Origin: Nitrospira sp.
GTDB taxonomy: Bacteria > Nitrospirota > Nitrospiria > Nitrospirales > Nitrospiraceae
DNA: 64,000 bases
Direction: 5' to 3'
NCBI GenBank assembly: GCA_015709715.1
Contig: CP054184.1
Span: forward strand, 3,705,001 to 3,769,000
Notes under the pieces: generated by a model
What the model was told of the DNA's origin: nothing
The model's database searches: none
The model's input: only the letters and a program-made list of their open reading frames with translations
Made by a program: the position numbers and the translations under genes
In this document: piece by piece, positions 20,218 to 28,933 of the stretch
Layout: each line of letters begins with the position of its first letter
Numbering within the stretch: position 1 is the first letter of the stretch

Positions 20218-21546
20218 TCACCTGAGAGGATTGGTGTGGAGGTAGGTCTTCACACCGTCGAAAATGGCTTCCGCGATATGCGTCAGGAACGGCTGGGAGC
20301 GCATCTGGTCTTCTTCGGTGGGATTCGACATGAAGGCGATTTCGGCCAGAATGCTGGGCATCGTAGTGAAGCGCAGCACATAGAAGGGTGCCGTCTTTAC
20401 GCCATGGTCGATGGTGCTGTAGCGGCTGTTGAGGTTCGAGACCATGGCCTGTTTGGCGGTCCAGGCCAGCTCTTGAGAGTGCTCGATTTTCTTGGTGGTC
20501 AGGAGGTCGGCGACGATATATTGCCAGCCGACGCCGGTATTGTTGAGCGGGGTTCCATTTTCGCGTGCCGCCACTTCGAGCGCTCGCTGGTCCTTGGCTT
20601 CTCCGAAGTGGTAGATCTCCAGGCCCCGGATGCCCTTGTGGGGGTGAGAATTGACGTGAATCGAGAGAAACAAGTCCGCGTTTTTCTCGTTGGCGAACTT
20701 GGCGCGATCTTCCAATTCGATGAAGGTGTCTCGATCACGCGTCATGAGTACGCGCGTATTCGGAAGCGAGCCGATCAGATCCTTCAACATCAGCCCGACC
20801 TTGAGGGTCACGTCCTTTTCCGTGGTGCCGTGGCGTCCGATCGTGCCGGGGTCCTTGCCGCCATGTCCCGGATCGATGACGATCGTGCGGATGGGAGGGG
20901 CGGGTTTGGGACTCGCCGGGCGCGCGGGCTCCGTGACGGTGGGACTGGGGATGACCGGCGGCGTCGGCAATGCGGCGGCAGGTGCAGGAGCCGGCGGAAC
21001 GGTGGTGGAGACCTCACCGACTTGGCGAGCGCCCTCCTTGGCCATGCGCGACACGTCGATGACCAGCCGGTCCGGATTGGCCAAGGCGAAGGCCTTATAC
21101 TGCGTCATCTGGCTGCGCGGTAAGGTGATCGTGACCGTCCGTGGCTTGCTCTGGGTGATCTGATAGGGGTGAGGCACTGTTCCACCCGAGACGCGTCGGC
21201 GGGAATCCTTCCCGAGAACGGCATTCTGCACTTCGATGACCACGCGGTCGGGGTTGTGCAGATGGTGCTCCGAGAACGACGCCTTGCGGTTGAGATCGAG
21301 CACGAGTCTGGTACCGTCGGCGGTGGACCAACTGCGGAGGTCTCGCACCATCGTCGGGTATCGCGCACCGGCAGCAGACTCTTGTTTCACCGCCAGGAAC
21401 CTCGGGGCGATCGTCTCTGCCACCGGCGTCGGCGACCAAGACGGAGCAACAGGATGTTCCGCCCGTGCGTCGACGAAGACACTACAGAGCAGGACGCTCA
21501 ACAGGAGGAGAAGGATGGAACGGAACGGACGGGGGGCACGACTCAC
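20218..21546 (-). CDS. amiC: N-acetylmuramoyl-L-alanine amidase, AMIN + Amidase_3
   Basis: 442-residue exported zinc amidase that cleaves the peptide from murein during cell separation. A signal peptide (SILLLLLSVLLCSVFVDARA) is followed by an AMIN domain (about 60-165; TRLVLDLNRKASFSEHHL, VTITLPRSQMTQYKAF), a proline-rich linker (about 175-215) and the Amidase_3 domain with zinc ligands in IVIDPGHGGKDPGTIG, LFLSIHVNSHPHKGIRG and the glutamate in EIAFMSNPTEED. It matches the AmiC/AmiB layout. Usually EnvC/NlpD-type activators are required; none is in the window. Confidence 0.9.
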   Translation of the reverse strand: MSRAPRPFRSILLLLLSVLLCSVFVDARAEHPVAPSWSPTPVAETIAPRFLAVKQESAAGARYPTMVRDLRSWSTADGTRLVLDLNRKASFSEHHLHNPDRVVIEVQNAVLGKDSRRRVSGGTVPHPYQITQSKPRTVTITLPRSQMTQYKAFALANPDRLVIDVSRMAKEGARQVGEVSTTVPPAPAPAAALPTPPVIPSPTVTEPARPASPKPAPPIRTIVIDPGHGGKDPGTIGRHGTTEKDVTLKVGLMLKDLIGSLPNTRVLMTRDRDTFIELEDRAKFANEKNADLFLSIHVNSHPHKGIRGLEIYHFGEAKDQRALEVAARENGTPLNNTGVGWQYIVADLLTTKKIEHSQELAWTAKQAMVSNLNSRYSTIDHGVKTAPFYVLRFTTMPSILAEIAFMSNPTEEDQMRSQPFLTHIAEAIFDGVKTYLHTNPLR

Positions 21547-21641
21547 AGGCCGGAACTCCTCTCACCGAGGGTGGTGCATAAGGCCTTTTCTCAGATGTTT
21601 GTGGTAATGTCAACCAAAGCCCTCAAACGACGTGATTCTAA

Positions 21642-22175
21642 ATGGCGACGCATCTGCTTGTCGATGGATATAACCTTCTGGGGAGCGCTGGCATGGGCGG
21701 CCCGCCGGCAGCCGGCCGTCTCGAAGCGGCGCGGGACGCATTGTTACGGAGCCTGACCGGGTATCGTCATCGGAAGGGGCATGCCATCACGATCGTGTTC
21801 GACGGTTGGCAGGGAGGGGCTCCGTCCGAGCAGCGTGAGTTCCTGTCCGGGATCGAAGTCGTCTATTCCAAACGTGGCGAGCGCGCCGACCAGGTGATTC
21901 AGCGGCTGGCGCGGCTCTACGGCAGGGATTGCGCCGTCGTGTCCTCGGACCACGAGGTGGTGGCCGTTGCTCGAGCGGCGGGAGCGTTCATTCTCGGCGC
22001 CGCGGAGTTTCGAACCAAACTCCAGGAGCGTTCCCCGTCTGGTTCTGTGGCCCCGTTCAAGGAACTGGATCGTGGAGACGATGACAGGGGCACACGCTCA
22101 CAGGACAAACGGGGCAATCCTCGCAAACTGCCCAAGTCACAGCGTCGTCGCAACCATCAACTCAAGGGATTCTGA
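21642..22175 (+). CDS. NYN-domain ribonuclease-like protein (YacP family)
   Basis: 177 residues with the NYN/PIN fold: HLLVDGYNLLGS at the N-terminus, TIVFDGWQGGAPSEQ, and VVSSDHEVVAVARAAGAFIL supply the acidic residues of the putative metal-dependent active site. YacP relatives (Rae1) cleave ribosome-associated mRNA in Firmicutes; activity here is inferred. The C-terminus (KRGNPRKLPKSQRRRNHQLK) is very basic, fitting RNA or ribosome binding. It is convergent with tatD and overlaps its end by 14 bases. Confidence 0.78.
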   Translation: MATHLLVDGYNLLGSAGMGGPPAAGRLEAARDALLRSLTGYRHRKGHAITIVFDGWQGGAPSEQREFLSGIEVVYSKRGERADQVIQRLARLYGRDCAVVSSDHEVVAVARAAGAFILGAAEFRTKLQERSPSGSVAPFKELDRGDDDRGTRSQDKRGNPRKLPKSQRRRNHQLKGF

Positions 22176-22944
22176 ACAGCCTGCGTGCGTTGTCGCCGGT
22201 CAAGCGAGCGATGGCTTCGACCGTCGTGGGCACGCCGTTTGGCGTGAGCATGGTGAGCCGTTCGGCCACCTGCCTCACGTAGGCCGGTTCGTTGCGTTTC
22301 CCGCGATGGGGAACGGGAGTCAGGTAGGGGCAATCCGTTTCGATGAGCAGCCGGTCTGCCGGAACCGTCTTTGCAATGTCGCGCAGCACGGCGGCATTCT
22401 GAAACGTCAGAATGCCGGAGAACGAAATGTAAAATCCCAATTCGATCGCGTCCTTCGCCAGCCACGTATCGCCTGAAAAGCAGTGAAAGACTCCGCCGAT
22501 CTCTGAGGCTCGTTCTTCCTTCAAGATGCGAATCGTGTCGTCCTGCGCTTCTCGGGTGTGGATGATGACGGGGAGTCGCAGCTCCCGGGCCAACTGTAAT
22601 TGTTCACGGAAGCGCCTGCGCTGCAGGTCCGGGTCCGAGTGGTTGTAGTGGTAATCGAGGCCGATTTCACCATAGGCCACCACTTTCTCGCTGTCCCGCG
22701 CCAGCTGCCGCAAGGTGTCATACCAGTCGTCGGTGATGTGCCTGACTTCGTGCGGATGGACACCGACCGAGGCATAGACAAAGTCGTATTGTGCCGCCAA
22801 GGCCACCGCTGCGCGGCTGGTGGCGAGGTCGCAGCCGATGGTGATCATCCGTTCGACCCCCGCCTCGCGCGCACGGGCCAGCATGGCCTCGCGGTCGGCA
22901 TCGTAGCGAGCGTCATCGAGATGGGTATGGGTGTCGATCAGCAT
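22162..22944 (-). CDS. tatD: TatD-family metal-dependent hydrolase/DNase
   Basis: 260-residue TIM-barrel hydrolase. Metal-binding signatures run in order: LIDTHTHLDDARYD, VAYGEIGLDYHYNHSD, LPVIIHTREAQ, GGVFHCFSGD and LIETDCPYLTPVPHRGKRNE. Family members act as 3'-5' exonucleases or D-aminoacyl-tRNA-related hydrolases; the cellular role is not settled. The start at 22944 puts the metal-binding loop at the N-terminus, as usual; ATG 22953 is also possible. It diverges from the Fur-family gene, so a 118-base intergenic region must serve both. Confidence 0.88.
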   Translation of the reverse strand: MLIDTHTHLDDARYDADREAMLARAREAGVERMITIGCDLATSRAAVALAAQYDFVYASVGVHPHEVRHITDDWYDTLRQLARDSEKVVAYGEIGLDYHYNHSDPDLQRRRFREQLQLARELRLPVIIHTREAQDDTIRILKEERASEIGGVFHCFSGDTWLAKDAIELGFYISFSGILTFQNAAVLRDIAKTVPADRLLIETDCPYLTPVPHRGKRNEPAYVRQVAERLTMLTPNGVPTTVEAIARLTGDNARRLFRIP

Positions 22945-23006
22945 AGCGCGCATCCTACCATGGTGTCCGACGGGGTCGCGAGTGCAAAGGAGGCACAGTC
23001 GGCCAC

Positions 23007-23035
23007 TTGACATTCATCGGCCGCAATGTTAAATG
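23007..23035 (+). promoter_or_regulatory. Promoter of the Fur-family regulator gene
   Basis: A consensus TTGACA at 23007-23012 is followed after 17 bases by TAAATG (23030-23035); TTAAAT one base earlier is an alternative -10. The promoter drives the regulator gene and overlaps a Fur-family-like palindrome at its 3' side. Confidence 0.5.
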
Positions 23036-23048
23036 CAACTCATTTGCA
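23034..23048 (+). promoter_or_regulatory. Putative Fur/Zur-type operator (7-1-7 palindrome)
   Basis: TGCAACT-C-ATTTGCA is an inverted repeat with one mismatched pair and the 7-1-7 layout of Fur-family boxes. It covers the -10/start-site region of the regulator's promoter, 14 bases before ATG 23062, so autorepression is the simplest reading. No second copy was found by eye before the other island genes. Confidence 0.5.
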
Positions 23049-23061
23049 ATATGGGCGACCG

Positions 23062-23478
23062 ATGAGAACTTCGATCCTGCGCAATCTCCGATCCGGCGGC
23101 AAGAGACTGACGAAGCCGCGAAGGGCCATCTTGGACCTCTTGGAAAAGAGCGCGCTGCCTGTTACGGCGGTGGAGATCCATCAAGGGCTCAAGAAAGCGA
23201 AGGTGTCGGCGGACCTGGTGACGGTGTATCGCAATTTGACCATGCTCCAGAATCTTGGGCTGGTCCAGCCCGTCAGTTTGCACGAAGGTCAGACCCGTTA
23301 CGAGGTCTCTCAGGGACGGGAGCATCATCACCACATCCAATGTCGAGGCTGCGGGCTGATCGTTGATCTGATGCTCTGCCCGGTCAAGAAGATCACCGAG
23401 CTGGTCGAACAGCAGACCAAGTTTGCGGTCGAGGGCCACGCGTTGGAGTTCTTTGGACGGTGCGCGCAATGTCGCTGA
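23062..23478 (+). CDS. zur: Fur-family metalloregulator, probably Zur
   Basis: 138-residue transcription factor. The winged-helix domain (LTKPRRAILDLLEKS, VSADLVTVYRNLTMLQNLGL) is followed by the metal-binding dimerisation domain with a HHHH-IQCRGCG site and a closing CAQC, the two CxxC pairs that hold structural zinc in Fur/Zur/PerR proteins. Zur rather than Fur is inferred from the neighbours: COG0523 GTPases, a ZIP transporter and paralogous ribosomal proteins. ATG 23062 was chosen because the first start (23026) lies inside the putative operator. The small exported-protein gene downstream overlaps its stop. Confidence 0.82.
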   Translation: MRTSILRNLRSGGKRLTKPRRAILDLLEKSALPVTAVEIHQGLKKAKVSADLVTVYRNLTMLQNLGLVQPVSLHEGQTRYEVSQGREHHHHIQCRGCGLIVDLMLCPVKKITELVEQQTKFAVEGHALEFFGRCAQCR

Positions 23479-23774
23479 GCAGGGTATTCGCAAGAAGTCG
23501 GCATTGGGCCATCGTGCTCGCCTACCTGTTGCTGGTGTTCACGCTGCAACCCCTGTTGCTCAACCATGCCTTCGCGAGCGGCCCTTCGCATGACCATTCC
23601 GACCAGGATGCTTGCGCGTGGCTCGACCATGCCGCCAGCGCCGGCCTGCACTCCAGCGCTCCTCCTCTGTCGCTGGTGCAGATCATCACGTCCGTCTCCT
23701 CCGTCTTGACGGCTCCGCACCGTTCCACTGTGCTCTCTCACGTCTCCGTCCGCGGTCCTCCCATCCTTCTCTAA
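23469..23774 (+). CDS. Small exported protein with His/Asp/Cys motif (paralogue A)
   Basis: 101 residues beginning inside the regulator's 3' end (ATG 23469, stop of zur 23476-23478), so translation is coupled. A hydrophobic N-terminus (WAIVLAYLLLVFTLQPLLL) is followed by PSHDHSDQDACAWLDHAASA, a cluster of His, Asp and Cys that could bind metal, and a C-terminal VRGPPILL. Two other proteins of the window (36220 and 38597) share the same plan: signal, H/D..CxW(L/V) motif, and an RxPP-like tail. They resemble short DUF2946-type proteins found next to metal genes; this relation is by eye only. Function unknown. Confidence 0.6.
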   Translation: MSLSRVFARSRHWAIVLAYLLLVFTLQPLLLNHAFASGPSHDHSDQDACAWLDHAASAGLHSSAPPLSLVQIITSVSSVLTAPHRSTVLSHVSVRGPPILL

Positions 23775-23978
23775 CACTCGTCTCGTTGTGCTGATGGTCC
23801 CCCTCACGCGTCTTGTGCAGGGGAAGACCGGGCAGCTGCCTGCTTGCGCCTCCTGTGGGGCAGGAGCTCAAGGGGTTGGGTTGTTCTTCGCCCGGAAGAA
23901 CAGCGCTCGGTCTTTTCCTGCAGAAGGCGTGCATGGTGTGCGCGCTCTGTTGAGGGTTTTCATTCACTGGAGGTGAGT

Positions 23979-24950
23979 ATGGCTACCGACCTGATGGCGC
24001 CCGTTCCTGTGACGGTTCTGACGGGATTTCTTGGGGCAGGAAAGACGACCTTGCTGAATCGAATCTTGACGACCGAGCACGGCAAGCGTGTGGCGGTCAT
24101 CGTGAATGAGTTCGGCGAAGTGGGGATCGACAATCAACTTGTCATCGGCGCCGACGAAGAAATCTTTGAGATGAACAACGGCTGCATCTACTGCACGGTA
24201 CGGGGCGATTTGATCCGCATCATCGGCAATCTCCTCAAGCGAAAAGACCGGTTCGACTACATGGTCATCGAGACGACAGGGTTGGCCGATCCTGCGCCGG
24301 TGGCCCAGACCTTCTTTGTGGACGATGAGATGAAACGGCGGTTGTCGCTCGACGGGATCATCACCGTCGTCGACTCGAAACATATTTGGGAACACCTCGA
24401 CAAGAGTCCAGAAGCCAAAGAGCAGATCGCCTTTGCCGATGTGATTCTGCTCAACAAGATCGATCTGGTGCCGTCGGCCGAGGTCGACCGGCTCGAGGCT
24501 CGAATCAAGGCGATCAACGTCATGGCAAAGATTCATCGGACGAGGGATGCGCAGGTGGAGATCAACCGGTTGTTGAACATCGGCGCGTTCGATCTGAGCC
24601 GGAAGCTGGAGATCGATCCGAATTTTCTGGGCGAAGAAGCTCATGAACATGATCCGAGCGTCTTCTCTGTGGCGCTGGTCGAAGAGGGAATGATCGATGA
24701 GAGGAAGGTCAACGACTGGTTCCGCGAGGTGCTCTCCACGATGGGAACGAAGCTCTACCGGATGAAGGGCATTCTGAACGTCGAAGGACGCGACCAGCGG
24801 TTCGTGTTTCAGGGGGTCCACATGTTGTTCGACGGCAAGGCGGACCGAGCCTGGAAGAAGGGGGAAGCCCGCAGCAACCAACTGGTGTTTATCGGGAAAG
24901 ACCTCGACCGCGCGGCGTTGACGAAAGGATTTCGGTCATGCCTCGTCTAG
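23979..24950 (+). CDS. COG0523/CobW-family GTPase (G3E), copy 1
   Basis: 323-residue SIMIBI-class GTPase of the family that delivers zinc or other metals to client proteins. Walker A is [14 protein letters not shown], followed by [13 protein letters not shown], the metal-binding loop [12 protein letters not shown], the ETTGLADP switch and the base-specificity motif LLNKIDLV. The CobW C-terminal domain includes [20 protein letters not shown]. The conserved loop is C-I-Y-C rather than the usual CxCC, so one metal-binding cysteine is replaced by Tyr. AGGTGAG sits just before ATG 23979. A hydrophilic stretch EEAHEHDP precedes the C-terminal domain. It overlaps the WD40 gene by 13 bases. Confidence 0.9.
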   Translation: MATDLMAPVPVTVLTGFLGAGKTTLLNRILTTEHGKRVAVIVNEFGEVGIDNQLVIGADEEIFEMNNGCIYCTVRGDLIRIIGNLLKRKDRFDYMVIETTGLADPAPVAQTFFVDDEMKRRLSLDGIITVVDSKHIWEHLDKSPEAKEQIAFADVILLNKIDLVPSAEVDRLEARIKAINVMAKIHRTRDAQVEINRLLNIGAFDLSRKLEIDPNFLGEEAHEHDPSVFSVALVEEGMIDERKVNDWFREVLSTMGTKLYRMKGILNVEGRDQRFVFQGVHMLFDGKADRAWKKGEARSNQLVFIGKDLDRAALTKGFRSCLV

Positions 24951-26005
24951 CCAAGTCGAAGGCGATCATCACGTTGGGCTCGGTGGGGTATGTCACGCTC
25001 GGCGATTACATCAATCGCGTGGCCTTCTCTGCGGATGGCACCGGGTTGGCGGCTTGTTCCGCATCGGGACAAGTCTCGATCTGGCAGGTACCTACGGTGC
25101 AACCGCTCGGCGATCTCAGAGGCCATGACCGGTCGGCTCTCACGCTCGCCTGGCATCCGAGCCGGAGCGGGTTGGCAACAGGTGGGCAGGATGGCGTCGT
25201 CCGGCTCTGGGGCCTCGATGCAAGCGCGGAGAGAGCCGTGCTTCCCGTGGGAGAGCAGGGTTCGTGGGGCGAACATCTGGCCTGGTCTCCGGACGGGCGC
25301 TTTCTGGCGGCATCGGCAGGGAAGAGCCTCCGGATCTGGAGTGTGGATGCGGCGAGTAGCCCGCAGCTGGTTGCGGATGTACCGGCGCACAAAACGACTG
25401 TGTCGGCGCTGTCCTGGATGCCGAATGGGGGCGGTGTCATTTCCTCCTGCTATGGTGGTGCATGGCTCTGGACGGTGGGAACGCAAAAACCGGTGCGGCC
25501 GTTCCCGTACGACGGCGCGTTACTGTCCATCGCGGTCAATCCGTCCGGGGAGTATCTGGCTTCGGGAAATCTCGACGGCTCAGTGCATTTGTTTCGCACG
25601 GACAGCGAACAGAATTGGCACATGTCCGGCTATCCGATGAAGGTCACCTCGGTCAGGTTTGACCATAACGGGCTTAATCTGTTCACAGCCTCCGGTCCTG
25701 CGCTCGTCTCCTGGAACATGAAAAAATTCGAAGGCACCGGCGGGCGCCTGTTCAAAGGACACCTGGGGTGGATTCAGGAGATCGCCTGTCATCCCAACCT
25801 GTCGCTCGTCGCGACGGTTGGTGAAGACGGCCTCTTATGTATCTGGGAGCCGCAGACCACCAAGCCGATTCTCAGCCAGGAAGTGAACAAGTCGGGCGGA
25901 CTGTCTACGGTCGCCTGGAGTCCTCACGGCACATGGCTGGCGACCGGCACGAATGACGGCGTGGTGTCGCTGTTTGCCGTGGAAAGTATCGGAGGGCGGT
26001 CATGA
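24938..26005 (+). CDS. WD40-repeat protein linked to COG0523 GTPase
   Basis: 355 residues made almost entirely of WD40 repeats; about seven are recognisable from GH-x-W-D-like units such as [40 protein letters not shown] and [20 protein letters not shown], so it should fold as a seven-bladed propeller. No signal peptide is apparent, suggesting a cytosolic scaffold. The start lies inside the preceding GTPase gene and the end overlaps the next ORF, so the three are one translation unit. WD40 proteins occur beside COG0523 genes in other bacteria, where they are thought to be partners; the biochemical role is unknown. Confidence 0.82.
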   Translation: MPRLAKSKAIITLGSVGYVTLGDYINRVAFSADGTGLAACSASGQVSIWQVPTVQPLGDLRGHDRSALTLAWHPSRSGLATGGQDGVVRLWGLDASAERAVLPVGEQGSWGEHLAWSPDGRFLAASAGKSLRIWSVDAASSPQLVADVPAHKTTVSALSWMPNGGGVISSCYGGAWLWTVGTQKPVRPFPYDGALLSIAVNPSGEYLASGNLDGSVHLFRTDSEQNWHMSGYPMKVTSVRFDHNGLNLFTASGPALVSWNMKKFEGTGGRLFKGHLGWIQEIACHPNLSLVATVGEDGLLCIWEPQTTKPILSQEVNKSGGLSTVAWSPHGTWLATGTNDGVVSLFAVESIGGRS

Positions 26006-26280
26006 ACCTATTCGGCGGGCGTCGCACCATCGCTCCGGATCGGGCGGAGCGCATCAAGGCCTGGGCTCGCAGGCTGTGGGTACTGTCAGACGAGACCACT
26101 GTGATGGTGACGGAATTAGAGTGCCGTGAGCCGGGATGCCCGCCGATCGAAACCGTCATCGCGGTGCTCGAAGGGCCGGGACGGACGACACAATACAAAA
26201 TCCACAAAGCGGCCGACGAGGTGTCTCAAGCGGATGTCGAGGCGTTGGCGGCTGGAGAGGAGTCGCATCATGCCCACTAA
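26002..26280 (+). CDS. Small cysteine-motif protein of the COG0523 cluster
   Basis: 92-residue soluble protein whose start overlaps the WD40 stop (ATGA) and whose end overlaps the next GTPase start by 11 bases. Centre: VTELECREPGCPPIETVIAV, with two cysteines five apart, and a C-terminal SHHAH that adds three His. It could bind metal between the GTPases, but this is only inferred. I do not recognise a named domain. Tight coupling on both sides says it belongs functionally to the GTPase/WD40 set. Confidence 0.65.
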   Translation: MNLFGGRRTIAPDRAERIKAWARRLWVLSDETTVMVTELECREPGCPPIETVIAVLEGPGRTTQYKIHKAADEVSQADVEALAAGEESHHAH

Positions 26281-27286
26281 GGCCACGCGAGCCAGAGCCT
26301 CAGCTTCTCCGGTCTATGTGATCGCCGGTTTTCTCGGTAGCGGGAAAACCACATTGCTGAAACGGGTGCTGGCTCATGAGTTGGAGCGTGGCGTGAAACC
26401 GGGCGTGCTGATGAACGAGTTCGGTGAAGTCGATGTGGACGGCGCCGTCCTGCATGAACATCCCCGATCCAACGAGATCGAGCTAGAGTCGCTGCTGAGC
26501 GGCTGTATCTGCTGCGACCTGTCGGGGGCATTCGCCGAGAAGGTCGGCCATCTCTTGAAAAAAACGCAGGGCGCTCCGCTGTTCGTCGAGACAGCCGGCT
26601 TGGCGGACACGGGCCAGGTGGTGGCCGGCGTCGAGCGGGCCTTGGCCGAGCATTCGCATACGGCCAGGTTGGCCTCGGTGATCGTGATGGTCGATGCGCC
26701 GAGATTCCTGAAGCTCGGCGCGTACTGGCCTGCAGCGAACGATCACCTGAAACGAGCCGATATGGTGGTCCTGAATAAGCTCGATCAGATCGACGACCGG
26801 CAGGTCGCGCTCGTGGAGGGACGGATCAGAGCGGCCAATCCCGCAGCGCGCATTGTCAGGGCGGTCCATGCGGATGTCCCGATCAATCGACTGTTAGAGG
26901 GACCGGCAGAGAGGCGCAGGGCGAAGATTGTCACCGGTCCGTTCAAGGATTCTACCGCGGGGTACCGGAGCGGCAGCTTCAAAATCCTGCGGCCGTTCGA
27001 GCCGGATCGGCTGGAGCGCTGGTTGAGGCGATATCAACGCTCCGTGGTGCGGCTGAAGGGATACGCCAGAGTTCAGGGGGGTCAAGGGATGCAAGAGGTG
27101 CAGTGGATAATGGGCGCGTTGTCCATTGTGCCGTACCAGGGTGTGAAGCAGTCGCAAGCGAAGATTGTGGTGATCGGCCGGCGGGTGGCCTGGCAACGGT
27201 TTCTGGAAGGGCTTGAACAGTGTCTCGTGCAGCCGGAGCGGGGCACCACTGGTCGGCGTCGGGCTGGGAAGAAGATGTCGCGATGA
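26270..27286 (+). CDS. COG0523/CobW-family GTPase, copy 2
   Basis: 338-residue G3E GTPase. Walker A is AGFLGSGKTTLLKR; LMNEFGEVDVDG, the complete CxCC loop LLSGCICCDLSGAF, FVETAGLADTGQ and VVLNKLDQIDDRQ follow. The CobW C-terminal domain starts near residue 225 and includes FKILRPFEPDRLERWLRRYQ. It keeps all expected metal-loop cysteines, unlike copy 1. ATG 26270 overlaps the preceding small gene; an upstream start at 26126 would lie inside that gene. Confidence 0.9.
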   Translation: MPTKATRARASASPVYVIAGFLGSGKTTLLKRVLAHELERGVKPGVLMNEFGEVDVDGAVLHEHPRSNEIELESLLSGCICCDLSGAFAEKVGHLLKKTQGAPLFVETAGLADTGQVVAGVERALAEHSHTARLASVIVMVDAPRFLKLGAYWPAANDHLKRADMVVLNKLDQIDDRQVALVEGRIRAANPAARIVRAVHADVPINRLLEGPAERRRAKIVTGPFKDSTAGYRSGSFKILRPFEPDRLERWLRRYQRSVVRLKGYARVQGGQGMQEVQWIMGALSIVPYQGVKQSQAKIVVIGRRVAWQRFLEGLEQCLVQPERGTTGRRRAGKKMSR

Positions 27287-27299
27287 GAGGGGAGTGATC

Positions 27300-27959
27300 A
27301 TGATGACAACGACAGGCACAGGGCACACCTTCGTCGATGATTCGGTTGCGCGCCTCCTGGTCAAGGACGCGCACAGTCGCATGTACAACTGGCCTGCCTC
27401 CTTCGCCGGCTATCGGGCGAACGTGACGCTGAACGAGGACGGGCGGATTTGGGCCGGGAGCGTACGGCTCGTGCCCAGGAAAGACACCACCGTCGAGTTG
27501 GCCGGTGCCGACCCGTCGCTGCAAGAGTGGGTACGTGAGCGGTTGTGGACCCAGGGGATGCACCTGGCCTCTGCCTCCTTCGAGGAAGGCGACGGGAAAT
27601 ATGTGTTGTCCTTCGACCCAGACGACGATCCCGCCGTTCCGCATCCGCGCGGGCGGCGCGTCTTGCTCACCGGTGGGCGACTCGAATCGTGGTACCGAAT
27701 CAAGGATCATCGTTATACCCAGATTGGTCGTCTCACCCCCATGACCGAGCGTCGCGTGAACACGATCGAACGATACGATCAGGCGCCGGATGGTCGGCAG
27801 TATTCCTCGCACTACGTCATGACCTATTTCACGCTGGATGGCCAATCGGTCGTGAGAATGGAGAGTTACGTGAACGAGTATCTGGATATAGACGGTATGT
27901 GGTTGCCGCTGCGCCGTTGCGTGTCGTTCGGAGAAAGCGGGACGGTCAAGACGCGGTGA
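27300..27959 (+). CDS. DUF3386-like protein
   Basis: 219 residues with no signal peptide or membrane segment. DAHSRMYNWPASFAGYRANV and VRMESYVNEYLDIDGMWLPL resemble the DUF3386 family, known from cyanobacteria and plants, without known function. A ggggagtg motif stands just before ATG 27300; ATG 27303 is equally possible. It lies 13 bases behind COG0523 copy 2. The family assignment was made from memory of the sequence pattern. Confidence 0.6.
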   Translation: MMTTTGTGHTFVDDSVARLLVKDAHSRMYNWPASFAGYRANVTLNEDGRIWAGSVRLVPRKDTTVELAGADPSLQEWVRERLWTQGMHLASASFEEGDGKYVLSFDPDDDPAVPHPRGRRVLLTGGRLESWYRIKDHRYTQIGRLTPMTERRVNTIERYDQAPDGRQYSSHYVMTYFTLDGQSVVRMESYVNEYLDIDGMWLPLRRCVSFGESGTVKTR

Positions 27960-27987
27960 TCGAACTCTCACAGCATGAGGTGTGGTG

Positions 27988-28345
27988 ATGGGTGACAATC
28001 AGATAGACGGGGCTCGCCTGATACCGGAGCGGCCGGAGTTGCGGGCAGGGGAACTGGCGCTGGACACAGCCCAGATCCGAGACGGCCGAACGGCCTCCAT
28101 GTTGCCTGCCGCTGGTCGTGTTGTATCAACGGGCCTGGGACCTGGCGCAGGCGGCAGAAGTGTCCTTTGCTGGGCTGATGCATTCGGCCGAAGCGGCGGC
28201 CCTGGCAGATGCGATCCGGCATCTGTTGGACGAAGTCGGGGATCGTGAAGGCAGCACCAGGTGGTCGGTGCGGTTCTCGGAGGCCAGGCATTTAAGCGCG
28301 GTGCTGCAGGATGCACTCACGGAGGGAAAGGACACCGAATCATGA
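27988..28345 (+). pseudogene. Small unknown gene with an apparent +1 frameshift
   Basis: ATG 27988 opens a frame (GDNQIDGARLIPERPELRAG) that degenerates after about residue 40 into Gly/Arg-rich noise. From about 28106 another frame carries a good alpha-helical protein, LPLVVLYQRAWDLAQAAEVS to the stop at 28343-28345, with AEAAALADAIRHLLDEVGDR. Removing one C near 28105 joins them as SMLLPLVVLYQRAW, about 118 residues. The ending overlaps moaB, which is also frame-broken. It is unknown whether the lesion is real or a sequence error. Confidence 0.45.
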
Positions 28346-28891
28346 CGGCGACGATTACAAGGGTGGCGGCTCCTGTGGATGTGGCGGTCTTGACGGTGTC
28401 GGACAGCCGGACGCTGGAGCAGGATCGGAGTGGCGATACGATCGTCGGTCGACTGACCCAAGCAGGGCACCGCCTCGCCGACCGACGGTTGTGCAAGGAC
28501 GATTTCCACACGATTCGCGAGACGATCGCTGCCTGGGTCGCCGATCCCAAGGTCGACTTCGTGATCGTGACCGGGGGGACGGGCGTCACGCAACGGGATG
28601 TGACACCCGATGCCGTCCGCTCCCTATTCACCAAACCGATTCCCGGGTTCGGTGAACTGTTCCGCTGGTTGAGTTATGCGGAAATCGGCACCTCCACGAT
28701 TCAGTCCCGCGCCCGATGCCGGGGTGTGTGGGGACACGATTGTGTTTCTGCTTCCCGGGAGTCTCGGAGCCTGTCGGCTCGGCATGGAGCAGATCATCCT
28801 GCCTCAGCTCGACCTCAATCACCGACCCTGCAACCTGGTGGAGCTGCTGCCGAGGGTACGACATGAACAGGAGCCGCATGTCGACGCATAA
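28342..28891 (+). pseudogene. moaB: Molybdenum cofactor protein MoaB/MogA, frameshifted
   Basis: Family that binds molybdopterin and adenylates it for molybdenum insertion. Frame 1 gives [40 protein letters not shown] and [20 protein letters not shown], then leaves the family. From about 28712 the next frame continues exactly where it should: [20 protein letters not shown] then [20 protein letters not shown] to TAA 28889-28891. A single extra C in the run at 28710-28713 explains both. Joined, the protein is about 182 residues, normal for MoaB. ATG 28342 overlaps the upstream stop. The unmutated C-terminal half suggests a very recent lesion or a base-calling error. Confidence 0.8.
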
Positions 28892-28933
28892 CGCGTTCAT
28901 ATTACAGGGCATGCGGTGTCGGAGGGCATTCGC

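Noticed and set aside
23775..23978. GC-rich leader of the first COG0523 gene with ggggaag and several inverted segments, considered as another cobalamin riboswitch
   Set aside because: The CCACTGT-like block and the AGCCAG block are absent and no closing stem could be drawn.
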